From positions 434,001-498,000 of the forward strand of contig LODT01000011.1 of NCBI GenBank assembly GCA_001606155.1: a DNA stretch of 64,000 nt, given 5' to 3'. Shown here one piece after another: positions 21,944-31,590 of this stretch. Within the stretch, counting starts at the first letter, position 1, and each line of letters begins with the position of its first letter. A model generated the notes under the pieces. It saw only the letters and a program-made list of their open reading frames with translations. It had not been told where the DNA came from and made no database searches. This DNA comes from Tieghemostelium lacteum. Its lineage: Eukaryota; Evosea; Eumycetozoa; Dictyosteliales; Raperosteliaceae. The translations under genes and the position numbers were made by a program.

Positions 21944-22567
21944 TTAAAAAATACTATTTGAATTTATTATAATTTGCGATGAACACATTGAACATGAAAT
22001 TTTTTGTACTTCTTCTTCTTCATCTTCAAAATTAACTTTAATTGTTTCTTCTTCATCTTGATATTTTTGTTCAAAATCAGCACCACAAAATTCATTAAAA
22101 TCATTAGAGTTAACATTATCTAATAAATCTTCAATATATTTTTGTTGTTCAAAATGTTTATATAATTCCTCAAAATTTGGAATTTTACCTCTTGTAACTT
22201 TATATCTTTTAAAGCAAAGATCCATTTTTGATCTCCATTTCCATTTACAAAGATATTTTAAATTAATTTCCCAATCTTCTGGTTGTTTTTCAACAAACCA
22301 ATTTTCAAAGTTATTTTGTCTTGATGTTATATTTGGTGATTCTTTTACAATATTTATATTATTATTTTTTAATTGATTGGATTTACATTTACTAGCTCCA
22401 CATAGATATTGTGGTACTATAAATTCTCCATTTTTTGTAAATTTTTCTTTTATATTTTTATTATTATATTTATTATTTTTATAATTATTTTTATTAATAT
22501 TTTTAAATATTGATTTTATTTTATTTATAAATGATATTTCTTTATTTGTTGAATAAATACATTTCAT
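21944..22567 (-). CDS. Hypothetical Cys-containing, Asn/Glu-rich protein
   Basis: A 207-aa single-exon frame starting at ATG 22567. I do not recognise it. Residues 1-45 are Lys/Asn/Ile-rich; the centre (about 85-150) reads like a folded helical domain with many aromatic and charged residues (ENWFVEKQPEDWEINLKYLCKWKWRSKMDLCFKRYK). An acidic Glu/Asp stretch at about 170-190 precedes a CSMCSSQ motif near the C-terminus. Cysteines in CGASKCKSN and CSMC could bind metal, but no known zinc motif is complete. It lies 66 bp from the agps stop, convergent with it. Confidence 0.5.
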   Translation of the reverse strand: MKCIYSTNKEISFINKIKSIFKNINKNNYKNNKYNNKNIKEKFTKNGEFIVPQYLCGASKCKSNQLKNNNINIVKESPNITSRQNNFENWFVEKQPEDWEINLKYLCKWKWRSKMDLCFKRYKVTRGKIPNFEELYKHFEQQKYIEDLLDNVNSNDFNEFCGADFEQKYQDEEETIKVNFEDEEEEVQKISCSMCSSQIIINSNSIF

Positions 22568-23304
22568 TTTTTCATTATTATTATAAATAAATATATATGT
22601 TGATTAAAAGTTAAATAAATAAATATCTTTTTTTGTACACTAGTTTTTTTTAAATAAAAAATGATGATTGTTTAAAATTTTAAATTAAATGGAATGAAAT
22701 TAAATAAAATTGGAATATCAATAATTTCCAATAATAGTTAATTGTTTCTTTTTTGTTTTTAAACCTTAAAAAAAGTGATAAACACACACACACATATATA
22801 TGGATAAAAATTTATGATAATTTGTGGAAAAATAACACAATCCAAAACCCCAACCTATTCTAAAAACATGGATTTTGGATTATTGCTACTTCAATGAAAA
22901 GACATTTTTAGAATTTTCTTTTTAGAATGAACACTTTTATCAAAATTATCTAACTTTTACTAATCATTATTATAAAATTCTTTATGATATCATATAATCA
23001 ATATTATAATCTAGATGATTAGATTTAAAAAATCCATTTTCCATATTTACTATTCAACTTTGAAAAAGTCTCTATTGTTTTAAAATAATTTACTCAATTG
23101 GAATTATTCAAAATATTTCAATTGTGTATTTAATTTTGTGGACAATTAGTGTTATTTTAAAAAAAAAAATGTGGGTATTTTAAAATTATTATATAAAATT
23201 CAAAGGAATAATTGAATTATCTTTGAGAAATTGATTGACAATGATATTTAATAAAAAAAATTTTTTAAATAATAATAATATTATTATTACTAATTTTGAG
23301 AAAA
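22568..23304. other. Intergenic spacer, divergent promoters
   Basis: Roughly 740 bp between two divergently transcribed genes. I see a short CA/TA repeat near 22785-22800 and an imperfect hairpin (AATCCAAAA ... TTTTGGATT, about 22841-22880). Otherwise homopolymer-rich DNA with no coding frame or RNA gene. Confidence 0.35.
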
Positions 23305-23949
23305 ATGAAAATATACTGTATTATAATAGTTTTAATAATTGGTTTATATTCAGTTGAAGGTAAACAACATGTTATGAAATGGGACGATAAAGTTACACCA
23401 TCAACAATTACAATAAATCAAGATGATACTATAATGTTTCCCTATGTTAAAGGTCAAGAACATAATGTTGAATCTGTATATGTACCAAAAGGTGAACAAG
23501 GATTTAATAGTGGTCCATTGACAGCATCCTATTCATTCTCCTATCCATTTAGAGTTCCTGGATTATATAAAGTTAAATGTCTAAATCATGAAGATCAAGT
23601 TTTAACCATTAGAGTTCGTAAAGAGTCTCCAAATACCACTGGTAAATTTATTGATGATTTCAATAGTGAAGATATTGAATATACCGATTTTGAAGGTGGT
23701 GGTGCTGGTGCAGTATCTGGTAAATCATCTGGCGGTAATAATGGTGGAAATTGGGGTGGTGCTGGTAATAATGAAAATACTTTACCTCCAGGTTCTGAAG
23801 AAACAGTACATCATGATGAAAATGGTAAAGAAATAGGTGAAGATGGAGAAGAATCTTCAACTACTCATAGTTCATCTGCAAATTCAATGTATTCTAGTAA
23901 TTATATAATTTTCATTATTTGTTCATTCATGATTTATTCTTTATTTTAA
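23305..23949 (+). CDS. Secreted, GPI-anchored cupredoxin-like protein
   Basis: A 214-aa protein starting at ATG 23305. Signal peptide at about 1-19 (MKIYCIIIVLIIGLYSVEG). A cupredoxin-like domain of about 95 residues follows: QHVMKWDDKVTPSTITINQDDTIMF, GQEHNVESVY, SYSFSYPFRVPGLYKVKCLNHEDQVLTIRV. His in EHNV plus Cys and His in KCLNHED sit where type-1 copper ligands occur in plastocyanin-like folds; the Met ligand is not evident. A Gly/Ser/Glu-rich stalk leads to a C-terminal SSANSMYSSNYIIFIICSF hydrophobic tail typical of GPI attachment in dictyostelids. Copper binding is inferred. The protein probably sits on the outer cell surface. Confidence 0.75.
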   Translation: MKIYCIIIVLIIGLYSVEGKQHVMKWDDKVTPSTITINQDDTIMFPYVKGQEHNVESVYVPKGEQGFNSGPLTASYSFSYPFRVPGLYKVKCLNHEDQVLTIRVRKESPNTTGKFIDDFNSEDIEYTDFEGGGAGAVSGKSSGGNNGGNWGGAGNNENTLPPGSEETVHHDENGKEIGEDGEESSTTHSSSANSMYSSNYIIFIICSFMIYSLF

Positions 23950-24253
23950 AATTAAAATAAAAAATTATTGAATATTAAAATATTATTGTCAACCCACAAA
24001 ATACACCCTTGTTTTTATCATTTTTTTTTTGATTGGAAATAGGATCTATAATAGATTTTATAGATTAATTACATAAATTTCAATTTGTGAATCTCCAATT
24101 TAGTCCAATTTTACAATAATTTTTAATAAATGATAAAAAATGATTGGTATTATTATTTTTTACAAATTTTACTAATTAATTGTTCTAAGTTCCAATTTTT
24201 TTAAATAGATATTTTAATTTCCATTATTTTAATGAATTTATAGAGATCAGAAA
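23950..24253. other. Intergenic spacer
   Basis: About 300 bp of AT-rich sequence between the cupredoxin-like gene and the small Cys-rich gene. It presumably holds the 3' end of the first and the promoter of the second. Nothing else seen. Confidence 0.3.
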
Positions 24254-24430
24254 ATGAAAACTATATTTAAAAGTTTAATAATTCTAATAATTTTAAATTT
24301 TATTTGTATTTTTGGTAGAGATTTAAATAGTATTAGTGTCTGTGTAAATAATTGTGTTTCATTGAAAAATGTAGGAAAAATTACTAGATTAGATAAATGT
24401 TTTCAAGATTATTGTGTTTATGGTTGGTAA
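24254..24430 (+). CDS. Small secreted cysteine-rich protein
   Basis: A 58-aa protein. A strong signal peptide (MKTIFKSLIILIILNFICIFG, about 1-21) is followed by a 37-residue mature part with four Cys in the order CVNNC ... CFQDYC, ending in VYGW. The spacing (C-x3-C, about 17 residues, C-x4-C) is near the helical-hairpin layout of small defence or signalling peptides. No homologue is recognised by eye. It is convergent with another small secreted Cys-rich gene only 36 bp away, so the two may be related. Function unknown. Confidence 0.55.
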   Translation: MKTIFKSLIILIILNFICIFGRDLNSISVCVNNCVSLKNVGKITRLDKCFQDYCVYGW

Positions 24431-24465
24431 TATTATTAAAATATGGATCAAAAGTTTTATTTTTA

Positions 24466-24814
24466 CTATTTTTTACCAAATAAAAAATGACACCAATCAA
24501 TACAAGCAGATAGACCATCTTCAGTTTGTAGTCTTTCTGAAATGGTAGAACAAACATCTCTTACTGTATTATATGGTAAAAACCTACAATAGTAATCCAT
24601 ACTACTTTTACCAGCTTCACAACTACTAGAACAAATTTCTAATGAAAATAGTTGACTTTTTTCTAAATTTTCCAAATCAACATTTTGACTAATCTTATTT
24701 TTACAATTTATCAATCCTAAAATTAAAAATAAAATTAAAATTCTTTAATTTAATTAGTATATGTTTTTTAAATTTAAAAAATAATAATTAAAATTACAAT
24801 AAATTAAATTTCAT
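24466..24814 (-). CDS. Small secreted cysteine-rich protein, two exons
   Basis: Exon 1 is only 17 nt (24814-24798, MKFNL plus two bases). Exon 2 is 24742-24466, joined across a 55-bp intron (GTAATT...TTAAAG) to give 97 aa. The join creates a clean signal peptide (MKFNLLILILFLILGLINC), which is the main support for this short exon. The mature part carries seven Cys, six of them from LEICSSSCEAGKSSMDYYC onward, and ends ACIDWCHFLFGKK. C-x3-C pairs near both ends recall the neighbour at 24254. No known family recognised. Confidence 0.6.
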
Positions 24815-24987
24815 TGATTAAGTTATTTGATTGATTATTATAATAAAATAACTGTTTTAAAAAAACACATAAAGTGTTAAATATATTTATACTTTGAAAA
24901 AATATTATATTATGTTATGTTATAAAGTGTTATATGTGTGTGTGTGTGGTTATGTTTTTATAACAATGATTTTTTTTTATTGAAAAT

Positions 24988-25974
24988 TTAGATACCAGAG
25001 AAATAACCCATTGAAGAGAATAAAACAGATTCAGAAACTTGAGAACTTTGAGATTGTTGATTTAAATCAACAGTTACAAGTTCAAGAGAATCATTAATAT
25101 TAACAACAGCATAGATGAAATATTGATGAGCAGCTTGACTGACAATGGAGGCTTGTTGAGAAGCTTGATAGATACCCAACATTTTAACAACACCACTTTG
25201 AACATCAATAATACCAAAATCTTGACCAACATTATTTGATTGATCTTGTACCATAAAAGTACCAACTAAAATATCCAAATCTGGGATATATAACATATCT
25301 AATGGACCTTGAATGGTATCAGTTGGTAATTCTAATGCCAAAGTTTGAGTTAGATCTCCAGAACGTGTATCAAAACTGTAGAGGAAAATATTGGTAGTTT
25401 GGAAAGCAACAAAATAAGTGTGGTTAAATGTTGATATACCTGCACTCAAATAAGTACCATCAACTTGTAAATAGACATCATAAGATGCTGAAGCTGGATC
25501 CAATTCAGTTACTAACCAACTAGAATTACCAGCTGAAATGGTAGCTTTTAATGAATTTACATCACTATCATATTTTAATCCCAATGGATATTGTCCAGAT
25601 GGAATTGGTGTAAAATAAATAACTTTATTCTTTGCAACATTAACTGTTACTAAATATAATGACTATTTAAAAAAAAAAAAATGTTAATATATTTGTAAAA
25701 ATGTTAATATATTTTTAAAAATTAAGATAATGGATCTTACATTTCCTGGATATTCAAGGATAAAAGTAAAAACTTGAGTCATATTATTTTCAGCAGAACC
25801 AAAAATATTGCTTGGTGTATAACTTGGGAATTCTAAATGCATAGTTTGAGAACCATCAATTGTTGAAATTTCACCAAAAACTGCAGTATCTCCAACTGCC
25901 CATAAACCATATAAATTACAATATGATAATTGAATTGTTAATAAAATACAAAATAATGTTGCTATTGATTTCAT
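24988..25974 (-). CDS. Secreted protein of unknown function
   Basis: Exons 25974-25741 and 25662-24988 join across a 78-bp intron (GTAAGA...AAATAG) to give 302 aa. The signal peptide is MKSIATLFCILLTIQLSYC. The mature protein is beta-rich with repeated short strands and glycines (NLYGLWAVGDTAVFGEISTIDG, YLVTVNVAKNKVIYFTPIPSGQYP, LDMLYIPDLDILVGTFMVQ), suggesting a beta-propeller; dictyostelids carry a family of such secreted proteins. It ends FSSMGYFSGI with no membrane anchor. No catalytic motif recognised. Confidence 0.7.
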
Positions 25975-26222
25975 TTCTTTTTTTCTTTTTGATTGGTAAT
26001 ATGAAAATGAAAAAAAAAAAAATTTAGATTTTTATTTCATCGTTTTGTTGAGCGGTTCGGTTTTTTTCTCTAAATATCCCATCACTTTGAAAATTAAAAT
26101 ATTAATTTTTTTTTTTTTAATATAAATAATATAATAACTCTTTTTTTGATATTTACATATCTATTCTACATATCTTTATTTTTTTAATTTTTTTTTTTTT
26201 TTATCATTTTTTAATTTTTGGA

Positions 26223-26508
26223 ATGGTTCATGTTTTTAAAGGATTGTTTTTAGAATGGTAAAATTTATATGTATATTTATAATATCTATCATCATTTATT
26301 AATAAAATTATAAAATGTTTTTAGTGATCCACCAACAAAACAATTTTTATTGTTTGTTAGTAAACAAGAACATTTTGAACTTATTGATATTGATGAAACA
26401 CATTTATTTCTTCAAGGTGGAAATGAATCAACAATAGCAACTATACAAAGATGTATTGATGAATTACAAAATAGGAATACTTATTCAGTATTTGATCAAG
26501 ATAAATAG
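26223..26508 (+). CDS. gtf2h5: TFIIH subunit 5 (GTF2H5/TFB5/TTD-A)
   Basis: A 72-aa protein from two exons, 26223-26257 and 26325-26508, with a 67-bp intron (GTAAAA...TTTTAG) splitting the Cys codon. It reads MVHVFKGLFLECDPPTKQFLLFV, then FELIDIDETHLFL and a C-terminal helix. This matches the TFB5 family ([23 protein letters not shown] in animals), and the length is the same (71-72 aa). TFB5 stabilises the TFIIH core by pairing with p52/TFB2 and is needed for nucleotide excision repair. The intron position inside ECDP and the match at both ends make the call firm. Confidence 0.93.
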
Positions 26509-26607
26509 AATGTTTTTAGAAATTTAAAAAAGAATATGTTTTATTGTTTTTTTATTAAAATTTTAGATGTAAAGATATAGAGAGATTTTTAGGAGAATGA
26601 GAGAAAT

Positions 26608-27663
26608 TTAAATTGTACCAAATACATAATCAAAAACTGGAGAAGTTACACCATAATTTTTGTTGTCATCTTTATAATGATGATTTAGATGATTGGATTT
26701 CATTTTTTTAAAGATTGCAGGTAACCAATCAATTTCACCATGATGGAAATAATAGTGAACAGTATCATAGAGCATATAACCACATGCAATACCACCAAAA
26801 AGAGCCCAAGGTAAACCAGTTATTTGAAGATTATCAGGGAATTGTAAAAAGAGTTTCCAAGCACCATAACCCAAGAGAACTGAGAACATTGGTGGAAATG
26901 TTAAACGTGTACTATCAAATGGAGTTAAATGATGAATACCATGAATGAAAAAGTGGAAAAAGTTACCCCAATAGGAACAGGTTTTTATATGAAATATAAA
27001 TCTATGTAGTATATATTCAATAAAACTCCAAAAAAATAAACCAAATAAAAAGGTGGTAGATGACACTACGACATTGGATTGTTCTCTAGTTATAGAATAA
27101 CCAAATGCACTAACAATAATAGGTACCCATAATATAAAAATGTACCACCATGGCCAACGGGTGAATTTCTCCATCCATGCTCTATCAAATATTATAATCT
27201 CTTCTAGACCTGTTTGTGAATGTATCCATTTTAAATAAGTTTCGCCTTCTAATAATTTTAATTGTGGTACCATTGGTTTTTTTACATCTATAAATACTAA
27301 TTTGTCATTATTATTATTATTATTACTACTATTTCCTGATACAGTTGATTTATTATCTGCACCATTTTTTAATTTTAATTTTCTAATTTGTTCTAGGGTT
27401 GTTGGTCCAACTTGACGATACCCTTTTAATGATCCTATATGATATCTCTGTAACATATTATAGGCTGTCTCTGAATGTAAATGTTCCATAAAAACTTCTT
27501 GAATATCTGTACCCAAATGTTCAATTAGAATTTCCATACCACCTGGATGTCCTGATAGAAAATTGGTTATATCATAAACTTCTCCATCCAATATAACCCA
27601 TGCATCTTCTACTTTATCATGATTTTTAACTTGATTTATTAAATATCCTTCATTTTCAATCAT
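26608..27663 (-). CDS. Fatty acid 2-hydroxylase (cytochrome b5 - FA hydroxylase fusion)
   Basis: A 351-aa single-exon protein of the FA2H/Scs7 family, which hydroxylates the N-acyl chain of ceramide at C2 in the ER. The N-terminal cytochrome b5 domain has heme ligand HPGG (39-42) and a second His near 64-66 (EHLHSET). A linker (about 85-140) carries poly-Asn. The hydroxylase domain has membrane segments (WWYIFILWVPIIVSAFG, VVVSSTTFLFGLFFWSFIEY) and histidine clusters HRFIFH, HGIHH, HYYFHHGE and HLNHHYKDD for the di-iron site. All boxes are present and the length matches the family. Confidence 0.95.
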   Translation of the reverse strand: MIENEGYLINQVKNHDKVEDAWVILDGEVYDITNFLSGHPGGMEILIEHLGTDIQEVFMEHLHSETAYNMLQRYHIGSLKGYRQVGPTTLEQIRKLKLKNGADNKSTVSGNSSNNNNNNDKLVFIDVKKPMVPQLKLLEGETYLKWIHSQTGLEEIIIFDRAWMEKFTRWPWWYIFILWVPIIVSAFGYSITREQSNVVVSSTTFLFGLFFWSFIEYILHRFIFHIKTCSYWGNFFHFFIHGIHHLTPFDSTRLTFPPMFSVLLGYGAWKLFLQFPDNLQITGLPWALFGGIACGYMLYDTVHYYFHHGEIDWLPAIFKKMKSNHLNHHYKDDNKNYGVTSPVFDYVFGTI

Positions 27664-28404
27664 TTTTTAAAAAAATAGGGTATTGGGGACAATCAATCGA
27701 AATGATTTTTAAAAAAAAAAAATACAATAATGAATTGTAATGAGTTTTTTTTTTAATTGTGATAAATGAATTGAATATATAAAATATTTATAAAAAACAA
27801 AAAAAAAAAAAAAATTTTTAATCTAAACTAAATTCAAATGAATAAATAAAAGATATATATATAAATCTTAAGTTTTAGGTTTACTAAATCGATTTCAATA
27901 CACCCACACAAAATAAATAAAAAAAAAAAAAAAAAAACAAATTTTTTTATAAAATTTTTCATAAATCAGTTTGATGACATTTGATTAGCATCATTTTTTA
28001 TACTACCCTTACATATAATGAAAAATTTTGTGTAATTGATACAATGAATTAAATAGATATTTTCGGATTAAAAATACCAACCTTAAGGTTAATATTAAAT
28101 GTTCTTTAAAAATTTACATGTAGAAATATGTAAAAATACGAAAGATTATAATATATATTTAAGGTGGTAATTTTGAAATTTCGTGCAAACGATCTTTTGA
28201 AAAAGTCAATTCATAACATCATAAAACCTAGGTTTTTTTCATTTTTTTTTTCATTTAATTTATTATTACAACTGGTGTGTTTTAATAATTAAATTATTTT
28301 TTTTTTTTTGAATTTGTATTTTTTCATTGTTTTACTTTTTATCTCTAAAATTATTATTATTATATAATATTAAATATCAATCTAATAATAAAAAAAAAAA
28401 ATTG
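27664..28404. other. Divergent intergenic region, FA hydroxylase / acyl-CoA oxidase
   Basis: About 740 bp, extremely AT-rich, between two divergent lipid-metabolism genes; it must carry both promoters. An in-frame ATG at 28327 would extend the oxidase by 26 hydrophobic residues encoded by T/A-rich DNA, which I read as leader. No RNA gene or other frame seen. Confidence 0.4.
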
Positions 28405-30456
28405 ATGGATAGAATTGAAATTTTATCAAATCATTTTAATAATGAATTAATCAGTAATCCAACATTAGCAACCAATCAAAATAATAATCAAAATAATAAT
28501 AATCAAATTAATAATAATATTGTAACAACAAATATTTTAAATAATTTAGAACAAAAAAAATTAACAAATAAGGATTTGGAATATTTGACAGATTTATTAA
28601 TTGGACATCCAGATGAATTATTAAGATCACAAAGAGAAAAGATTGTAGAAGCACTTAAAGATCCAATATTTCAACCACAATTATATGCATCTATACCAGA
28701 ACAAAGAGAATTGGCACAAAAGAGATTACTAAAAATTTCTGAAGCACAATGTTTAAAATTGAGCGAGGTTATTAGTAATTATAAGAGATTCTCAATGTTT
28801 CATGGATTATTGGTTTATAGTGATATGTCACTTGCAGTAAAATCAGCAGTGCATTGGGGATTATTTGGAGCTAGTATTGTATGTTTAGGTTCGGAACAAC
28901 ATAGAAAATATTATGATGCCATTGATAATTGTGAGATTAGAGGTTGTTTTGCATTGACTGAATTGGGACATGGTAGTAATGTTCGTGGAGTTGAAACCAT
29001 TGCTGAATATGACCCCGAACAGAGACAATTTGTAATTCATACTCCCAGTGATACTGCACAAAAGATTTGGATTGGTAATGCTGCCATTTATGCAACTTAT
29101 GCAACTGTATTTGCAAATTTACATTTAAATGGTCAAGATTATGGGTTACATCCATTTATGGTACCATTAAGAGATCCAAAAACTATGCAATTACTACCTG
29201 GTATCACTGCAGCTGATAATGGACCAAAAATTGGTTTAAATGGTGTAGATAATGGTCGTTTATGGTTTAAACAAGTCCGTATACCCAAAGAGAATATCTT
29301 GAATAAGTTTGGTGATGTTTCTGATGACGGTACCTATTCAACACCAATCAAGAATCCAAATGTACGTTTTAATTCCATGTTGGAGGCATTAATTGGTGGT
29401 AGAGTTTCAGTTAGTAATATGGCAAATAGTTGTAGTAAAATGGGTTTATCTATTGCAGTTCATTATGCTTGTACACGTAGACAATTTGGTCCATCTGGTC
29501 AAAAGGAACAATTGCTTATGGAATATCCAAGTCATCAAAGAAGATTAATACCATTAATTGCATCAGCATATGCCTATCAAATTAGTATAAATTATATTAC
29601 ATCTAAATTTCAAAACAAGACTGAAAAGGATGCTAGAGATGTTTTCATGTTGGCTTGTGGTTTTAAAGCTGCTGTCACTTGGAATCGTGTTAAAACACTT
29701 CAAACTTGTAGAGAAGCCTGTGGTGGTATGGGTTTAGCTGCTAGTAATAGAATTGGTTTATTACGTGCAGATTCTGATGTTGATCTTACCTATGAAGGTG
29801 ATAATACTGTTCTAATGCAAGCTGTGGCCAAAGCATTACTAGTGGAATTTCGTTCTTATTTTACAGGTAGTAAAAGAATTACAGGAATGTTATCATATAC
29901 CTATTCAAAAGGTCATATTGGTATATTTTTAAGAAATAAGAATTTCTTTACTAAACGTCTAAGTTCAGAAACTCATTTAATGGATGCCGATATGCTATTG
30001 GATGCATTCATCTATAGAGAATTTAAACTCTTACGTATTCTAATTAAATCACTAAGAGATAAAATGAAATCTGATAAAATGACATCTCTACAGGCTTGGA
30101 ATCATTGTTCTGATCTCATTCAACAATTATCACTTGCCTATGTTGAAAGAGTTACCATTGAAAAATTCCTTGAAGAAATTCAACAATCTCCTCCCTCTAC
30201 TAAACCAATTCTAACTAGTCTATGTATTTTATATGAACTTACAAAAATTGAAGAAGATATGGGTTGGTTCCTTTCAAATAAATATTTTGCTCCAGTTAAA
30301 GCTCAAGCCATTCGTAATGCTATCAATAAGGTTTGCTATTCCTTACGTGATCATGCTTTACCTCTTGTAAAAGCTTTTGATATACCTTCTCAATTTATAA
30401 ATACTCCAATTCAAGGTGATTGGGTTTCTCATTTTTCAAACCCAAATAATTATTAA
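28405..30456 (+). CDS. Acyl-CoA oxidase, peroxisomal, PTS2-like N-terminus
   Basis: A 683-aa FAD enzyme that introduces the trans-2 double bond in peroxisomal beta-oxidation and makes H2O2. The start at 28405 gives MDRIEILSNHF; residues 3-11 (RIEILSNHF) match the PTS2 consensus R-(L/V/I/Q)-xx-(L/V/I/H)-(L/S/G/A)-x-(H/Q)-(L/A/F). An Asn-rich insert (25-45) precedes the oxidase body. Motifs: FALTELGHGSNVRGVETIAEYD (FAD site), RQFGPSG, CREACGGMG and TYEGDNTVLMQ with the catalytic Glu near 463. Length is typical of ACOX1-3. The C-terminus (SNPNNY) is not a PTS1, which supports the PTS2 reading. Confidence 0.93.
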   Translation: MDRIEILSNHFNNELISNPTLATNQNNNQNNNNQINNNIVTTNILNNLEQKKLTNKDLEYLTDLLIGHPDELLRSQREKIVEALKDPIFQPQLYASIPEQRELAQKRLLKISEAQCLKLSEVISNYKRFSMFHGLLVYSDMSLAVKSAVHWGLFGASIVCLGSEQHRKYYDAIDNCEIRGCFALTELGHGSNVRGVETIAEYDPEQRQFVIHTPSDTAQKIWIGNAAIYATYATVFANLHLNGQDYGLHPFMVPLRDPKTMQLLPGITAADNGPKIGLNGVDNGRLWFKQVRIPKENILNKFGDVSDDGTYSTPIKNPNVRFNSMLEALIGGRVSVSNMANSCSKMGLSIAVHYACTRRQFGPSGQKEQLLMEYPSHQRRLIPLIASAYAYQISINYITSKFQNKTEKDARDVFMLACGFKAAVTWNRVKTLQTCREACGGMGLAASNRIGLLRADSDVDLTYEGDNTVLMQAVAKALLVEFRSYFTGSKRITGMLSYTYSKGHIGIFLRNKNFFTKRLSSETHLMDADMLLDAFIYREFKLLRILIKSLRDKMKSDKMTSLQAWNHCSDLIQQLSLAYVERVTIEKFLEEIQQSPPSTKPILTSLCILYELTKIEEDMGWFLSNKYFAPVKAQAIRNAINKVCYSLRDHALPLVKAFDIPSQFINTPIQGDWVSHFSNPNNY

Positions 30457-30981
30457 AATTAATTAAATAATAATAAAAGTATAATAAAGTTTATAAAATA
30501 TGATTTGTTTTTGATACCTAAAATCAATAATGAATTTTTAATATTCAATTTATGAGTTATAAATTATTTAAACCCTAACAACCATTAGTAGCTGGTACCC
30601 TATGGATAGTTGAACAATAATATATAAATATATAGGTTTGTGTATTAATATAAAAAAAATTATTTTAAATGCAATAACAGCTAGATATGAGGATCACCAT
30701 ATGAACCATCAAGTTGGTTTTATAAAGGTGGCATAGATGGTAAAGTAATGAATAGTAAAATGTTTAAAACATTAACAATATTAGAATTAGAATGTTTGCT
30801 AGAAATATTCCAACTGTAAATGATGATTTAGATTTTATTATTATGATTATTGGATATTTTGAATATAATTGTCCTTTGATTTACCAAAGTACTTATCTAC
30901 AAACATGTGCTGTTTTTTTAAAAAAAATTTTTTGTATTTTTTTAAATTTAAGGATGGGTAAAAAATAAAAAAACACAACTA
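30457..30981. other. Spacer before the mobile-element island
   Basis: After the oxidase gene there is no intact gene. A short coding-like stretch around 30690-30815 (EPSSWFYKGGIDGK-like on plus) looks like a decayed gene fragment. From 30817 the sequence is repeated at 36711. Confidence 0.35.
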
Positions 30982-31214
30982 ATCACCTTAGATCAGTATG
31001 GAAGATTGTGAGGCCCATAACCTTAAGGTCGCTGGATCGAGACCAGCAGGTGATAAAAGTCGTTTTTTTTTTTAAATTTTTTTGGACCCTCTGAATTTTT
31101 GGTGTTTTGCTCCTGGAATGCCCAGTTATGTATTTATATGGCAAAAATACGAAATACAAAAATTTGGTTTATTCTGTCGTAAAAATCAAAAATATCCAAA
31201 AAATCTTTTTGTAA
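30817..31214. repeat. Duplicated block containing the initiator tRNA-Met gene, copy A
   Basis: This block recurs nearly unchanged at 36711-36801 plus 37553-37819, where small TIR elements have been inserted in its middle. The shared sequence includes the CAAAGTACTTAT flank, the whole tRNA, its T-run terminator and about 150 bp downstream, ending at AATCTTTTTGTAA where an LTR begins in this copy. Confidence 0.75.
30982..31055 (+). tRNA. Initiator tRNA-Met (CAT), copy 1
   Basis: A full cloverleaf can be drawn. Acceptor stem ATCACCT/AGGTGAT (7 bp), D stem GATC/GATT, anticodon stem TGAGG/CCTTA with loop CCCATAA and anticodon CAT, T stem GCTGG/CCAGC with loop ATCGAGA, and discriminator A. The C before the anticodon and the ATCGA-type T loop (no TTC) are the marks of eukaryotic initiator tRNA rather than elongator Met. 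A T-run follows at about 31062. There is no intron. Confidence 0.88.
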
Positions 31215-31402
31215 ACGTATTGGATAAATATAAAGACTAAACGATGTTTGTATAACTAAGATGAATATGTATTATGATAGTCTTTATTTTATGAATACGA
31301 ATAACAGAGTTGAGCTCGGAATAATAGATGTATGATGTGATCATGATATTAGATGGTCTGAGATGTGTGAGAGTAATGATAGATACTATCGTTACGGCTA
31401 CA
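31210..31402 (-). mobile_element. Solo LTR, type 1 (Ty3/gypsy-like), 154 bp downstream of tRNA-Met copy 1
   Basis: TGTAAACG...CGGCTACA, 193 bp, matching the 203-bp LTRs at 34437-34639 and 36119-36321 over its length. Orientation is inferred from those copies. It sits just after the duplicated tRNA block. The small differences make it older than those two. Confidence 0.75.
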
Positions 31403-31558
31403 GAGGACTTGTGGAAGACTAAAAATTCGACGTGAATTTATGTTTTTAAAAGTTTTTAGTTTAATGTTAACATGTCTTCCTATTTAAATTGAATACTAAT
31501 TACGTTTATTGACTGTTAAAATTGGTGTTAAATGGTATTTAACTAGTGATGACCATTA

Positions 31559-31590
31559 TGTAAACGTATTGGATAAATATAGAGACTAAA
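31559..31590 (-). mobile_element. Type 1 LTR end fragment
   Basis: The first 32 bp match the TGTAAACGTATTGGATAAAT end of the type 1 LTR, then the similarity stops. A fossil scrap next to the type 2 element. Confidence 0.55.

Noticed and set aside
28327-28404. N-terminal extension of acyl-CoA oxidase
   Set aside because: Encoded by T/A-rich leader DNA; it would also bury the PTS2-like motif.
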